This document shows positions 6,609 to 14,357 of a DNA stretch of 64,000 nt, one piece after another. A program made the translations under genes and the position numbers. The DNA is from Neorhizobium sp. NCHU2750 (GTDB taxonomy: Bacteria > Pseudomonadota > Alphaproteobacteria > Rhizobiales > Rhizobiaceae). The notes below the pieces were generated by a model. The model was not told the DNA's origin. It saw only the letters and a program-made list of their open reading frames with translations, and did not search any database. The stretch spans positions 2,294,001-2,358,000 of the forward strand of contig NZ_CP030827.1 of the NCBI RefSeq assembly GCF_003597675.1, in the 5' to 3' direction. How positions within the stretch are numbered: position 1 is the first letter of the stretch; every line of letters begins with the position of its first letter.

Positions 6609-9242
6609 CTAAGTCAGCGTCTCGGCCTTCCGCGGAGCGGACACAGCTTTCCGCCGGATGGAGGCTACTTCGTCTCGCCTCTTTTTAAGCTCTGCGAAAT
6701 AAGTCCTGACCGTCTCAACTTCACGCTTCATATCCTCAATGGTGGGAGTGTAAGGCAACCTGCCTTTTGACCAGTCGTGACCGGATAGCTCTGAGGTCTT
6801 ACGCATGCCGAAATGTATTGTAGTGAAGTCACTGTCCCTGACCTCAACGCCGCTCAGAGACTGTGTCATTACTCCGGGCTGGAAACGGCCGACAACCCCG
6901 TTCAGAAGCATCTCCTCGACCAAGCGCTCCCAAGTCTCTCTCAGCCCAGTGAAGAAGTCGGTAACTTCACGTTCATAGGCCTCAGTATCTTTTGACGCTT
7001 GGCTGGCCATGGATGTCAGCTTGAAGTCCAGCGCCCCCAAACGGTCCTTGGTGGACTTGACTTGCCATGGCGCATCGCCGTTTCGAACTGTACCAAATCC
7101 ATGTTCTTCGGTTTTCACGATCCAATGGCGCAAGACATCGACGTGAGCCTCAATGGCTTGATGCCAGAGTTCATAATAGAAGCTCAATTCATGGGTGAAT
7201 ACGATCACCTGACGGTGCCTGGCTTCAGCCAGGATACGAGTGGCCACCTGCCGCACATGCTTATGGTCGAGTGAGGAAACGGGATCATCTAGGATCACGC
7301 CGTCATGGCCGTCGATGGAGCCGATTTCGGCGAAGAAGCACGCTAGTGACAAAGCGCGGAATTCGCCTTCGCTCAAGATATTCGAAGTCTTGGCGGAAAT
7401 CGACTTCGATAGGTCGGGCCCAACATAACTGACACCCCTATCGGTCCGTCCAGTCACGACGACAGGGAGATACGCAATGCCCAAATCGGCAATCTCTTTC
7501 TGTAGCTTCCTGCGGAAGTCTTCGGTCAGGTACTTCTCGCATAGTTCAGTATTCTTGGACGAGATCGGAGCGCTATGCCGAGAAGCGATGCATCCTGAAA
7601 GCTTCAACAAGGTGATGAGTTGGCTCCTACGCTGGAGAACTGCTGGTAGGTTGTCATGTAACTGCTTGCGTGCGCGAAGATCGCGAAGTTCGGCCCTGAG
7701 CCGGTTCAAACGCTCCGGATCAGTTGCGGCAGCTTGATCTGCCGCCGCGGACACCGCAAGCGCGCTGGCCCAGATTTCAATCTCGCTGGACTTACCTGGC
7801 TCCATCACTCCGAGGGCTGACACATCTACGAGTGCATCCGCCAACTGCGTAAGCGCAGACCGAAATTGATCAGCGGATACCAACCACTTGAGCAACTCGT
7901 TCAAGACGCTTGCTTCCGCACTGCCCTCCACGATGAAAGGCGTTAAAGCGCTGACGATTTGATCGGCCGTCGGCAGCGTCAACTGTCGTAGAGCCGATAC
8001 ATCCGAGGTCAGAGACGCTACTGCCAACTCGGCCTGCTTTGCAGCTTCGTTCGCAATGAGCGCCCGAAACTTAACGAGTCTGTCGAACGCCCCATGAGAT
8101 AGCTTCTGTGCGCATAGAGGACAAACTTCGTTGTCACCATGGGTTGGCAGTTCCGCGCCATGAAACGCATCAGCGTATACCGTGATCGCGTATCCGAACA
8201 TCTGCCTCCATGGTTCGGAACCGATCACCGTCGAAAGCGGGTCATCACGGAATTCGAGGCTAGCGGCAAGCGCCGCGGCTTCCCGCGTTGCTATACATTT
8301 CCCGATTTTAGAGTTCAGATTGGTGATCGCGTCGGCGGACAATAGGTTTTCGGCATTCACAAGCTGCTCATGTAGCGTTTTCAGAATTCCGACACCGCGT
8401 GTTTTCTCTTTGGCAAGCGCCGCCCGATCACTACGTATATCACCCTGAATCAGCTCGGTCCTCGCGTCGTCATCTAACGACCAAAGCGCGAGATTCTGAA
8501 AGGCCACCTCGCTCGGAATTGATTTCAAAGCGGTATTCTCGTTGAGCTTTCCTACTGCTTCGGCCTGAAGAGTATCTCGTTCAATGTCAGGCAGAGGACT
8601 GGCCACAATTGTCCTCAACGGCTCCATTTCGTCGTTCAGGCGTCGGCTGAGTTCCGTGCAAGCCTTGACGACCCGCGGCAGGACATCCAACCCAGCTGGA
8701 AGAAATTCGATTTTGTCTTGCTTATCAGCATACAAGGGTGCCAAGCGGCTGTCGAAGACGCTCACGCGGGACAAGGCTGGCGGAGGCGGAGCGCCCGTTT
8801 CCCATCGATGATCCTGAGCTTCGGCTTGCCCTACTTTGAAGCGTACCGTGAGGGATGGCTTGGAACGCCTGTCCGTAGAGTAGGCGTTCTCCAGTACAAC
8901 TTCGTCATTGCGTTCTCGCCGAGCGCGGCAAATTTGCTTTAAAAGCTTGCAGTAACCGCTCTTACCACTTCCGTTTTCGCCGTAGACGATCGTCAATCCA
9001 TTGACCGCGAAAGACAGCGTCTGTCCGGAGGCCAACTGCATCGCACTGCGAATATCGTGGATCGAGCCGAGCACCACAGGATCAGCTCCATCAGGCCGAT
9101 GTAAAACATGATCGGCAGCGAGCGGTGCAGGATCATTCGCGACTGTGTCGAACTCGATTCCATTTGCAGCCTTGATCATTGCCATGACCTCAATGTAGTC
9201 ACTTTCAACCAGATCAGGTTGTGTATAGATGCGCCGGAACAA
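6609..9242 (-). CDS. Zinc-hook AAA/ABC ATPase, RloC/PrrC-like putative anticodon nuclease; 5' end removed by an IS
   Basis: An 877-residue (from TTG 9242) SMC/RloC-like ATPase. In order: Walker A GENGSGKS (residues 88-95); a long helical arm with a zinc-hook CPLC at ~374-377; the second arm; ABC signature LSEGEFRALSLA (~622); Walker B VILDDPVSSLD (~647); an H-loop-like VIVFTHE. Then a ~200-residue C-terminal domain has LRETWERLVEE (Arg-x3-Glu near 768-772) and SGHDWSKG (His ~822). Arg, Glu and His are the catalytic set of PrrC/RloC tRNA anticodon nucleases, so a tRNA-cutting toxin is plausible, though spacing differs from PrrC. Coding sense continues upstream without a start to 9298 (TDDLLAFAKTRPAWEQDLF), exactly to the IS edge, so the native start is lost. 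The gene may be inactive or re-started at TTG. Confidence 0.8.
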   Translation of the reverse strand: MFRRIYTQPDLVESDYIEVMAMIKAANGIEFDTVANDPAPLAADHVLHRPDGADPVVLGSIHDIRSAMQLASGQTLSFAVNGLTIVYGENGSGKSGYCKLLKQICRARRERNDEVVLENAYSTDRRSKPSLTVRFKVGQAEAQDHRWETGAPPPPALSRVSVFDSRLAPLYADKQDKIEFLPAGLDVLPRVVKACTELSRRLNDEMEPLRTIVASPLPDIERDTLQAEAVGKLNENTALKSIPSEVAFQNLALWSLDDDARTELIQGDIRSDRAALAKEKTRGVGILKTLHEQLVNAENLLSADAITNLNSKIGKCIATREAAALAASLEFRDDPLSTVIGSEPWRQMFGYAITVYADAFHGAELPTHGDNEVCPLCAQKLSHGAFDRLVKFRALIANEAAKQAELAVASLTSDVSALRQLTLPTADQIVSALTPFIVEGSAEASVLNELLKWLVSADQFRSALTQLADALVDVSALGVMEPGKSSEIEIWASALAVSAAADQAAATDPERLNRLRAELRDLRARKQLHDNLPAVLQRRSQLITLLKLSGCIASRHSAPISSKNTELCEKYLTEDFRRKLQKEIADLGIAYLPVVVTGRTDRGVSYVGPDLSKSISAKTSNILSEGEFRALSLACFFAEIGSIDGHDGVILDDPVSSLDHKHVRQVATRILAEARHRQVIVFTHELSFYYELWHQAIEAHVDVLRHWIVKTEEHGFGTVRNGDAPWQVKSTKDRLGALDFKLTSMASQASKDTEAYEREVTDFFTGLRETWERLVEEMLLNGVVGRFQPGVMTQSLSGVEVRDSDFTTIHFGMRKTSELSGHDWSKGRLPYTPTIEDMKREVETVRTYFAELKKRRDEVASIRRKAVSAPRKAETLT

Positions 9243-9357
9243 GTCCTGCTCCCAGGCCGGCCTCGTCTTCGCAAATGCGAGCAGATCATCGGTAATGGTG
9301 ACCTGAGACCCATCGTCCCTCCAATTTTCGGGAGAGTCTTGGGTTTTAAATCTGGCC

Positions 9358-10200
9358 TTATGCGGCCTGTTTTTCCATAGCCATTTTCATTGCGAATTCG
9401 CTGGGTGTGATGTTGCCCAGTGAAGAATGCGGTCTGTTCCGATTGTAGTCCTCCTTCCATGCTGCGATTTCGCTCCTCGCCTGTGTCAGAGACGAGAACA
9501 GTGTTTCGTTGAGGCATTCGTCACGAAAGCTCCCGTTGAAGCTTTCTACGAAGCCATTCTGCATCGGCTTGCCCGGTGCGATATAATGCCATTCGACACG
9601 AGTGCTTTGGCACCATTCCAGAACGGCCATGCTGGTCATCTCCGTGCCATTGTCGGAGACAATCGTTCGCGGCGGCTTGCCTCGTCGGGCAATGACAACA
9701 TCGAGTTCCCGCGCAAGCCGCCGGCCTGAGAGCGATGTGTCGGCGACCAGCGCCAGGCATTCGCGGGTGAAGTCGTCGACGACGGCCAGAACCCGAAAGC
9801 GACGACCATCTGTGAAGGCGTCGCTGACGAAATCCAAGCTCCAGCGTTCGTTGGCACGCGAGGGCAGCGCCAGGGGGCGTCTCGTCCCCAAAGCCCGTTT
9901 GCGTCCACCACGTTTGCGCACGGTCAGCTTCTCTTCGCGATAGAGACGCCGCAGTTTCTTCAGGTTCATGATGATGCCCTGCCGACCCAGCATGACGTGA
10001 ATGCGGCGATAACCGAAACGACGGCGCTCGGACGCCACCAGCCTCATCGCCTCACGGATATCAGCGTCATCCGGTCGAATGCTACGATAGCGCACACTCG
10101 ACCGATCAACGGACAAAACCTTACACGCCCGACGCTGGCTCACCCCGTGTCGTTTGCAAACATGAGCCACAGCGTCTCGCTTCACATCGGGCGTCACCAC
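9358..10200 (-). CDS. IS3-family transposase OrfB (DDE integrase domain)
   Basis: A 280-residue rve-type transposase. An HTH_21-like N-terminal part ([14 protein letters not shown]) is followed by the catalytic core with DDE residues in [14 protein letters not shown] (D), [12 protein letters not shown] (D) and [18 protein letters not shown] (E), and the IS3 ending [18 protein letters not shown]. It overlaps orfA by 7 bp in the -1 frame. The reverse strand has A-AAA-AAG at the overlap, the classic slippery sequence, so the functional OrfAB fusion is made by programmed frameshifting. The start codon shown is a GTG. All catalytic residues are intact, so the element could be active. Confidence 0.93.
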   Translation of the reverse strand: MVTPDVKRDAVAHVCKRHGVSQRRACKVLSVDRSSVRYRSIRPDDADIREAMRLVASERRRFGYRRIHVMLGRQGIIMNLKKLRRLYREEKLTVRKRGGRKRALGTRRPLALPSRANERWSLDFVSDAFTDGRRFRVLAVVDDFTRECLALVADTSLSGRRLARELDVVIARRGKPPRTIVSDNGTEMTSMAVLEWCQSTRVEWHYIAPGKPMQNGFVESFNGSFRDECLNETLFSSLTQARSEIAAWKEDYNRNRPHSSLGNITPSEFAMKMAMEKQAA

Positions 10201-10460
10201 TTTTTTGAAGCGACATCTTTCAGAATGGCGTTGTCCAGCATGGTCTCGGCCAGCAGCTTCTTCAGCTTGGCGTTCTCGTCTTCCAAAGCCTTCAGCTTGC
10301 GAGCATCGGATAACTCCATGCCGCCGAACTTCGCCTTGTATTTGTAGAAGGTCGCCTCGGATATCCCGTGCTTGCGGCAGACATCGGCCGTCCGCATGCC
10401 GCTTTCCTGCTCTTTCAATATCCCGATGATCTGCTCGTCCGTGAACCGTGAATGCTTCAT
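10194..10460 (-). CDS. IS3-family OrfA (HTH, DNA-binding)
   Basis: An 88-residue protein with an HTH_Tnp_1 domain ([16 protein letters not shown]..., then [20 protein letters not shown]) and a C-terminal leucine-zipper-like helix ([17 protein letters not shown]) used for multimerisation. It begins 65 bp inside the right IS end at ATG 10460. Its 3' end carries the A6G slippery run from which ribosomes shift into orfB. The sequence type is that of the IS407/IS511-like branch of the IS3 family. Confidence 0.93.
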   Translation of the reverse strand: MKHSRFTDEQIIGILKEQESGMRTADVCRKHGISEATFYKYKAKFGGMELSDARKLKALEDENAKLKKLLAETMLDNAILKDVASKKW

Positions 10461-10525
10461 TCCGTCCGTCTCCTTGATGCGACGGACTCTACCAAAATCT
10501 GGAGGAAGTTCAGGGGCTCAGGTCA

Positions 10526-10576
10526 GCACCAAAAAACGATACGATGGCCGTTGACGCCTATCTCGGTGCCCGGTAA
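10526..10576 (+). pseudogene. 3' remnant of a gene cut by the IS, possibly a LivG/LivF-type ABC ATPase
   Basis: Directly outside the right IS end, the plus strand reads ...NDTMAVDAYLGAR and then TAA. The ending AYLG preceded by an acidic/Val stretch is the usual C-terminus of branched-chain amino-acid ABC transporter ATPases (LivG/LivF). A tight terminator hairpin follows ~80 bp later, as expected behind a real gene end. The segment is only 16 codons, so the family assignment is tentative. Confidence 0.35.
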
Positions 10577-10654
10577 GTCTTAGCTCTGATCTGCGGATCA
10601 GCACCCATCTCGAATGCGCGATGAAGTCTCTTTTCTGGCCTGAGGGCCAGCACC

Positions 10655-10680
10655 AAAGGCAGGGGAAACCCTGCCTTTTT
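10655..10680 (+). terminator. Rho-independent terminator (third of three hairpins)
   Basis: AAAGGCAGGG (10655-10664), GAAA tetraloop, CCCTGCCTTT (10669-10678) and a short T-run. Two smaller perfect hairpins precede it: CTGATC-tgcg-GATCAG at 10586-10601 and CTGGCC-tgag-GGCCAG at 10635-10650. It terminates whatever plus-strand gene left the remnant at 10526 and, being A/T-ended, may also stop the reverse gene at 10697. Confidence 0.8.
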
Positions 10681-10696
10681 AGATTTTCTTGCGACC

Positions 10697-11107
10697 TCAT
10701 TTGCCCGAATCTAGAATAGCTTCATAGGCACTACGAAGCATTGCTTCTGTCGCTTCTCCAAAAACGGCCAGATTGGCCGCATGTTGGTCGGTTCCAGCGA
10801 ATTCTTCGTGCCACGACGACCGATCCGAGACGAAAACCGGGTCATCGAAATCCTCGAACTGATCGGCGGTAATATCGACAATCACCGATCCGGACTGAAG
10901 CCATGCGTGAGACCTCCCGTCACGCCATCCTAGATAGTAGCGGAAATCACCGTGCCCCAGTTCTGCGAGATGGTGTCCTAGAAGCAGGGTCGTATCCCCG
11001 CAGGCACCCTTTGGGAAATCCTGCAACGTAATCGGGAGGCTGCTTTTCTGTGTCCTCATGATGAGATCGCGGAACTGCGTGGCCGTGTCGTTGAGTTCGT
11101 CCATCAT
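10697..11107 (-). CDS. Cys-His-Asp (transglutaminase/papain-like fold) hypothetical protein
   Basis: A 136-residue protein from ATG 11107 (GGGGA four bases upstream; the next ATG at 11104 is equally possible). It shows a candidate catalytic triad in the right order: Cys in FPKGACGDTTLLLGHHLAE, His in SHAWLQSGS and Asp in VIVDITADQF. The Cys at a helix start, a His before a Trp/Leu strand and an Asp in a following strand are the pattern of small transglutaminase/NlpC-like cysteine enzymes. The open frame continues upstream but those codons look non-coding. It could be a stand-alone enzyme or an effector within the island; no partner is obvious. Confidence 0.6.
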   Translation of the reverse strand: MMDELNDTATQFRDLIMRTQKSSLPITLQDFPKGACGDTTLLLGHHLAELGHGDFRYYLGWRDGRSHAWLQSGSVIVDITADQFEDFDDPVFVSDRSSWHEEFAGTDQHAANLAVFGEATEAMLRSAYEAILDSGK

Positions 11108-11573
11108 GTTTTCCCCGAAAGCGAAGCCGGCTACTTGGCCTTTTGAACAGGAAGGCTTGTTGTCCCTGCGCTCATCTGTGAAAACTGCGTCTTTGTGGCC
11201 GAGGATGCCGAGCTCGTCGACAATTCCTTCTACCCTCATTGTTCTTTGTGTGTGAAGAACATGATTGCCTTGCTGCTGTTCTCGACTCGCTTGCAGCTTC
11301 AGAGATGCTCAGCTGCTTCTCCAGATTGCGTTCAGCGAGATGTTCTTAGCGAGCTTCATCCCGGCAAATGTCTTGTCCTTGAAACCCGCCCTTCCCCAGT
11401 GCGGAACCGTTCGAATTTTTAAAGCATCGGATTTTCCGTCCAATTTGAAGTTCGTTAAGGCCTGAGCGTCCCGTCCATTATCGCATGGGATATTATTTAT
11501 CATCGTTGGAACTTGTCACTTTACGTCTCACTTTACATAGTTATATCGTAGGCCTGCCAACCACGGATGAAAC
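11108..11573. other. Non-coding or degraded island segment
   Basis: 466 bp without a gene I can support. A 64-codon reverse ORF (11309-11503) in the same frame as the downstream Cys-His-Asp gene, and an overlapping alternative frame rich in Glu/Lys/Leu near 11280-11340, may be leftovers of a longer reverse gene broken by frameshifts. Just before the plus-strand cassette there is a direct repeat CACTTTAC(G/A)T around 11517-11539, with TTGTCA at 11513-11518 as a possible -35. Confidence 0.4.
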
Positions 11574-12362
11574 ATGACCGCCGAAATCGTCAATCCGCTA
11601 TTTTCGAACGAGTTGCCCGAAGTGCCACTGACCAACGCTCCTTTGGCGCGCGTTGTGGCGCAGGTGCGCTTCCCTGCTATCCAGTCAATTCAGGATCAGG
11701 TGTTCGTTGGCAAGTTCCAGGAAGCGATTAGAAGTTTGTATCCGCGTCCCCGCAAGGATGTGATGAACGGGTTCGTGCTCGGTACCCCCACAATGGTTTC
11801 GTCAATCATCTGGCGCTACCTGGATCAGGAAGCGCAATGGATCGTATCGCTTTCGGATAATTTCTTATCATTCGAAACGGTCAAGTACACGTCCCGCAAG
11901 GATTTTACCGACCGCTTCGGATTTCTTCTCGAAAAGCTCGCGGAGACGATCGGTCCGACACATTCGGACCGGATCGGGATACGGTACGTGGACCAGGTAT
12001 CGCTTTCAGAAGACGAAAGCATGGCCGGCATGCTTCGAACGGAGATGATCGGCGTGAAGGAAGTTTTCGGCAAGACGCACCATATGATCTCAGAACTCGA
12101 AGGCCCCTCGCAAGAGGGCGGAGTCCTGGTGCGTTGGGGGCATATGCCCGAGAACGCCTCGCACGACCCAGACATCATGACACCTGTCAGCACGCCGTCG
12201 TGGTTTCTGGATGTGGACTCGTACAAGTCCTACGAATCTGAGAGCATGGCCTTCAATCCAGCGGCGCTGTCGGCGTTGACCTATCAGCTTGCCACGCGGG
12301 CATATACTATTTTCAGGTGGTCGGTGACGGATAAATTCCTTGACCGCTACGGGAGAAAATAA
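11574..12362 (+). CDS. TIGR04255-family protein, first gene of a three-gene cassette
   Basis: A 262-residue soluble protein. The opening LPEVPLTNAPLARVVAQVRF (an apolar-proline-asparagine stretch leading into a first beta strand ending in RF) and the later RIGIRYVDQVSL match what I know of the sporadically distributed TIGR04255 family, proteins of unknown function found mostly in accessory regions. The C-terminal part ends in a helical region (LSALTYQLATRAYTIFRWSV). There is no signal peptide, membrane segment or obvious catalytic motif. Its stop is immediately followed by the ATG of the next gene (TAAATG), so expression is coupled. Family call is from memory of the family pattern, not a search. 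Confidence 0.7.
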   Translation: MTAEIVNPLFSNELPEVPLTNAPLARVVAQVRFPAIQSIQDQVFVGKFQEAIRSLYPRPRKDVMNGFVLGTPTMVSSIIWRYLDQEAQWIVSLSDNFLSFETVKYTSRKDFTDRFGFLLEKLAETIGPTHSDRIGIRYVDQVSLSEDESMAGMLRTEMIGVKEVFGKTHHMISELEGPSQEGGVLVRWGHMPENASHDPDIMTPVSTPSWFLDVDSYKSYESESMAFNPAALSALTYQLATRAYTIFRWSVTDKFLDRYGRK

Positions 12363-12998
12363 ATGACGACTCATCGCAAGTTCTCTTCATCAGGGACGAG
12401 CCACTCTGGATTCGGCGACCGTCTCGACTTCATGTACTTGCGTCGCCATCAGGGCTTCAGAGCCTCGTCGCCGACGACGTCCACATTGCTCGACATGCAG
12501 CGCACCGAGACCGACGAGGAGCGCTTGGAGTTAGCTGCCCAGTCGGCAACCTTCATCACCCAGATTGGCCAGCTCAAGATGATGACCGGGTATACCTGGG
12601 ATCGTCTGGCAGAGCTCCTCAGTTGCTCGCGACAGTCACTGTACAACTGGCGCGACGGATTGACGGTCACGGACGCGAACATCCGCGCCGTCCAGCGCAT
12701 GCACGAGGCACTCGCGTTTATTGACCGGGGTGACCCCACTGAGACGAGGGCAGTGCTTGAGGCAAACGGCGCGCTGGTATTCAAGACGCTCAAGGGCGGC
12801 GACCTAGAGGAGGGTAAGCGGCTGGCCGGGAAGGGAAGCGGTTCAACTCACGGTCGGCCGCCACCTCTTGTCAACGGCGCTCGCCAGCTACAAGATCATT
12901 GGACTGACCGCATCGCGGCGTCGTCCGATGATCCCCTCGAGAATGGAGGGTTCAAGCCTCGGAAGACTTCGCGACGCGGACCTCCCCGCACCAAGTAG
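12363..12998 (+). CDS. HTH protein, second gene of the cassette
   Basis: A 211-residue protein. Residues ~75-95 (TWDRLAELLSCSRQSLYNWR) form a convincing helix-turn-helix. It is followed by TDANIRAVQRMHEALAFIDR and TETRAVLEANGALVFKTLKGGD, a layout reminiscent of Xre/MbcA-type antitoxins in which an HTH precedes a compact helical domain. The first 45 residues and the last 60 (Gly/Pro/Arg/Lys-rich) look disordered. It starts without gap after the TIGR04255 stop and is followed after 8 bp by the third gene, so it could autoregulate the cassette or act as an antitoxin or DNA-targeting subunit. I do not recognise a named family. Confidence 0.65.
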   Translation: MTTHRKFSSSGTSHSGFGDRLDFMYLRRHQGFRASSPTTSTLLDMQRTETDEERLELAAQSATFITQIGQLKMMTGYTWDRLAELLSCSRQSLYNWRDGLTVTDANIRAVQRMHEALAFIDRGDPTETRAVLEANGALVFKTLKGGDLEEGKRLAGKGSGSTHGRPPPLVNGARQLQDHWTDRIAASSDDPLENGGFKPRKTSRRGPPRTK

Positions 12999-13006
12999 AA
13001 GACTTC

Positions 13007-13849
13007 ATGGCCGAAAACAACGAACCGAACGCCGAACTTGAGGAACTGAGAGCGGCGCTCGCACCTTGGAGGCAAGGTGACTTCACGATCTCCACGGGTG
13101 AGTTTCCCGTCGCGTTCCTCAATGAGAACGATGTCATTGAGACTGGATGGGATTCGGTGCAAGGTTTGGTAGTGGTGAGCCAGACCTGTGACATAGTCAA
13201 TGCGATGGACCTCGATGATGTCGTTGTCGTCGCACCGATCGTGGAGGTGACCGAGGGTCTGCTCGAGTCCATCAAATTCGGAACTACAACCGTCGGCGCG
13301 GTCATCGAGAACTCGCTCCTGCCAACCGATGTCGCAGACCTGAGGTTTCTAGCGACCATCCGCAAGACCTCGCTGGTCAAGATGGAGCGCAAGGAAGGCT
13401 TTAGCTCTGAGCAGACGAGAGATGTGTTCGTCAACGCTCTTGAGCGTCGATACGGACGCTTCGCGTTTCCTGATGCGCTTAGCAACGGTCCAGTGATAAC
13501 GATCAGGAACAGGGCGAAGAGTCTGAGGAAGAAGGACTCTCCTAATGCCAAGGTTTACAAGTCGCTACGCTCTGTTCGGCTCGCAGCAGACCCTGATTTC
13601 GATACCCCTGGGGCAAGAATCCAGTTCCTTCTAGTCCTGAACGATCCGCCTCACGTCTTTGCCCAACCTCAGGACATCATCGCAGAACTCAAAAGCCAGG
13701 AGATCGCTGAACGCTTCAACTGGCCACCGGTTTTCGAGAAGGAAACCCCTTTGTTCCGCGTTGTTACCATGGATAGCCTGTCGGCACGGGAATGGGACGG
13801 CAGCCGCCATGTCGACCTCGACTTCATCTCATGGCGGAGTGAGACGTAG
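13007..13849 (+). CDS. Hypothetical protein with SQTCDI motif, third gene of the cassette
   Basis: A 280-residue soluble protein that I cannot assign. Notable features are a WRQGDFTIS opening after ~24 residues, the block GLVVVSQTCDIVNAMDLDDV near residue 60, a middle segment VFVNALERRYGRFAFPDAL, and a C-terminal VDLDFISWRSET. The strand-SQxCDI arrangement, with a Gln, Cys and Asp at the end of a hydrophobic strand, recurs in uncharacterised proteins of accessory loci and may be an active or metal-binding site. Start ATG 13007 lies 8 bp after the HTH gene. No signal peptide or membrane segment. Confidence 0.6.
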   Translation: MAENNEPNAELEELRAALAPWRQGDFTISTGEFPVAFLNENDVIETGWDSVQGLVVVSQTCDIVNAMDLDDVVVVAPIVEVTEGLLESIKFGTTTVGAVIENSLLPTDVADLRFLATIRKTSLVKMERKEGFSSEQTRDVFVNALERRYGRFAFPDALSNGPVITIRNRAKSLRKKDSPNAKVYKSLRSVRLAADPDFDTPGARIQFLLVLNDPPHVFAQPQDIIAELKSQEIAERFNWPPVFEKETPLFRVVTMDSLSAREWDGSRHVDLDFISWRSET

Positions 13850-13939
13850 CGGTCCCGCCAGTCGTCTCCATCGTTGATGGGGGCATCCTCCCAAGCCTGC
13901 ATCAGCCGAATAACGAATTCGAGCATTGGCAGCCGAAAG

Positions 13940-14062
13940 CTATTCGGGAAGCTCTTTCCATTCTCCCCCGGCTCGTTTCTCAATGATCTGGCCGATCTCC
14001 TTGAGGCTTTCCTCGGCCCGATAACCGAGGTCTTCGTCGACAAGGAAATTCGGAACACCCAT
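13940..14062 (-). pseudogene. Small reverse ORF or 3' gene remnant (40 codons)
   Basis: From ATG 14062 the reverse strand encodes MGVPNFLVDEDLGYRAEESL, then an amphipathic helix and an ending GGEWKELPE. Coding sense extends further upstream in frame (EFDERLQQYSDRHC...) to a stop without another start codon, so it is more likely the C-terminal part of a decayed gene than an intact small protein. The composition is protein-like; the family is unknown. Confidence 0.35.
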
Positions 14063-14237
14063 ACAGTGTCGGTCCGAATACTGCTGTAGCCTTTCGTCAA
14101 ATTCCGGTCGCGTCTCTTCGCTCTTCGAAGGCGCGGCTGACCGTTGTTACGTATTCATCTACAATCGTCGGGCCGTATTTCATCGGCCGTAACTCGCGTT
14201 GGGAGTGCGTAAAGTCGCGCTCAACGGCCAGGATTAT

Positions 14238-14357
14238 CGAATGTGAGAAAAGGGGGCTTCGGGAGCAACGAATGTGACGACAGCGGCAACCGATGGTGAC
14301 GACAGATCATCGAAAAATCAATGTTTTCAGAAGCACGAAAATCGTCGAATGTGACGA
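14238..14357 (+). repeat. Four direct repeats of CGAATGTGACGA
   Basis: CGAATGTGAG (14238), CGAATGTGACGA (14269), CGATGGTGACGA (14291) and CGAATGTGACGA (14346). Two copies are identical 12-mers and two are degenerate; start-to-start spacing is 31, 22 and 55 bp. Arrays like this occur at ends of IS21-type elements or as binding arrays. It marks the right margin of the island as the TTTGTCCCTG array marks the left, but the repeat units are different. Confidence 0.6.

Larger units (their letters stand above)
9299..10525 (-). mobile_element. IS3-family insertion sequence (IS407-like group), 1227 bp, complete
   Basis: Both ends are visible. The right end (reverse strand) reads TGACCTGAGCCCCTGAACTT and the left end TGACCTGAGACCCATCGTCC; alignment continues through TCCTCCA..TTTTGG..AGAGTC, giving imperfect inverted repeats of ~40 bp beginning TGACCTGAG. 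Inside lie orfA and orfB with a typical frameshift overlap. The 4 bp outside the left end (ATGG) and right end (GCAC) do not match, so there is no target-site duplication, indicating deletion or recombination at this copy rather than a simple insertion. Confidence 0.9.

Noticed and set aside
9176..9517. 113-codon reverse ORF across the IS-ATPase junction
   Set aside because: It is out of frame with both orfB and the ATPase and is a by-product of the junction.
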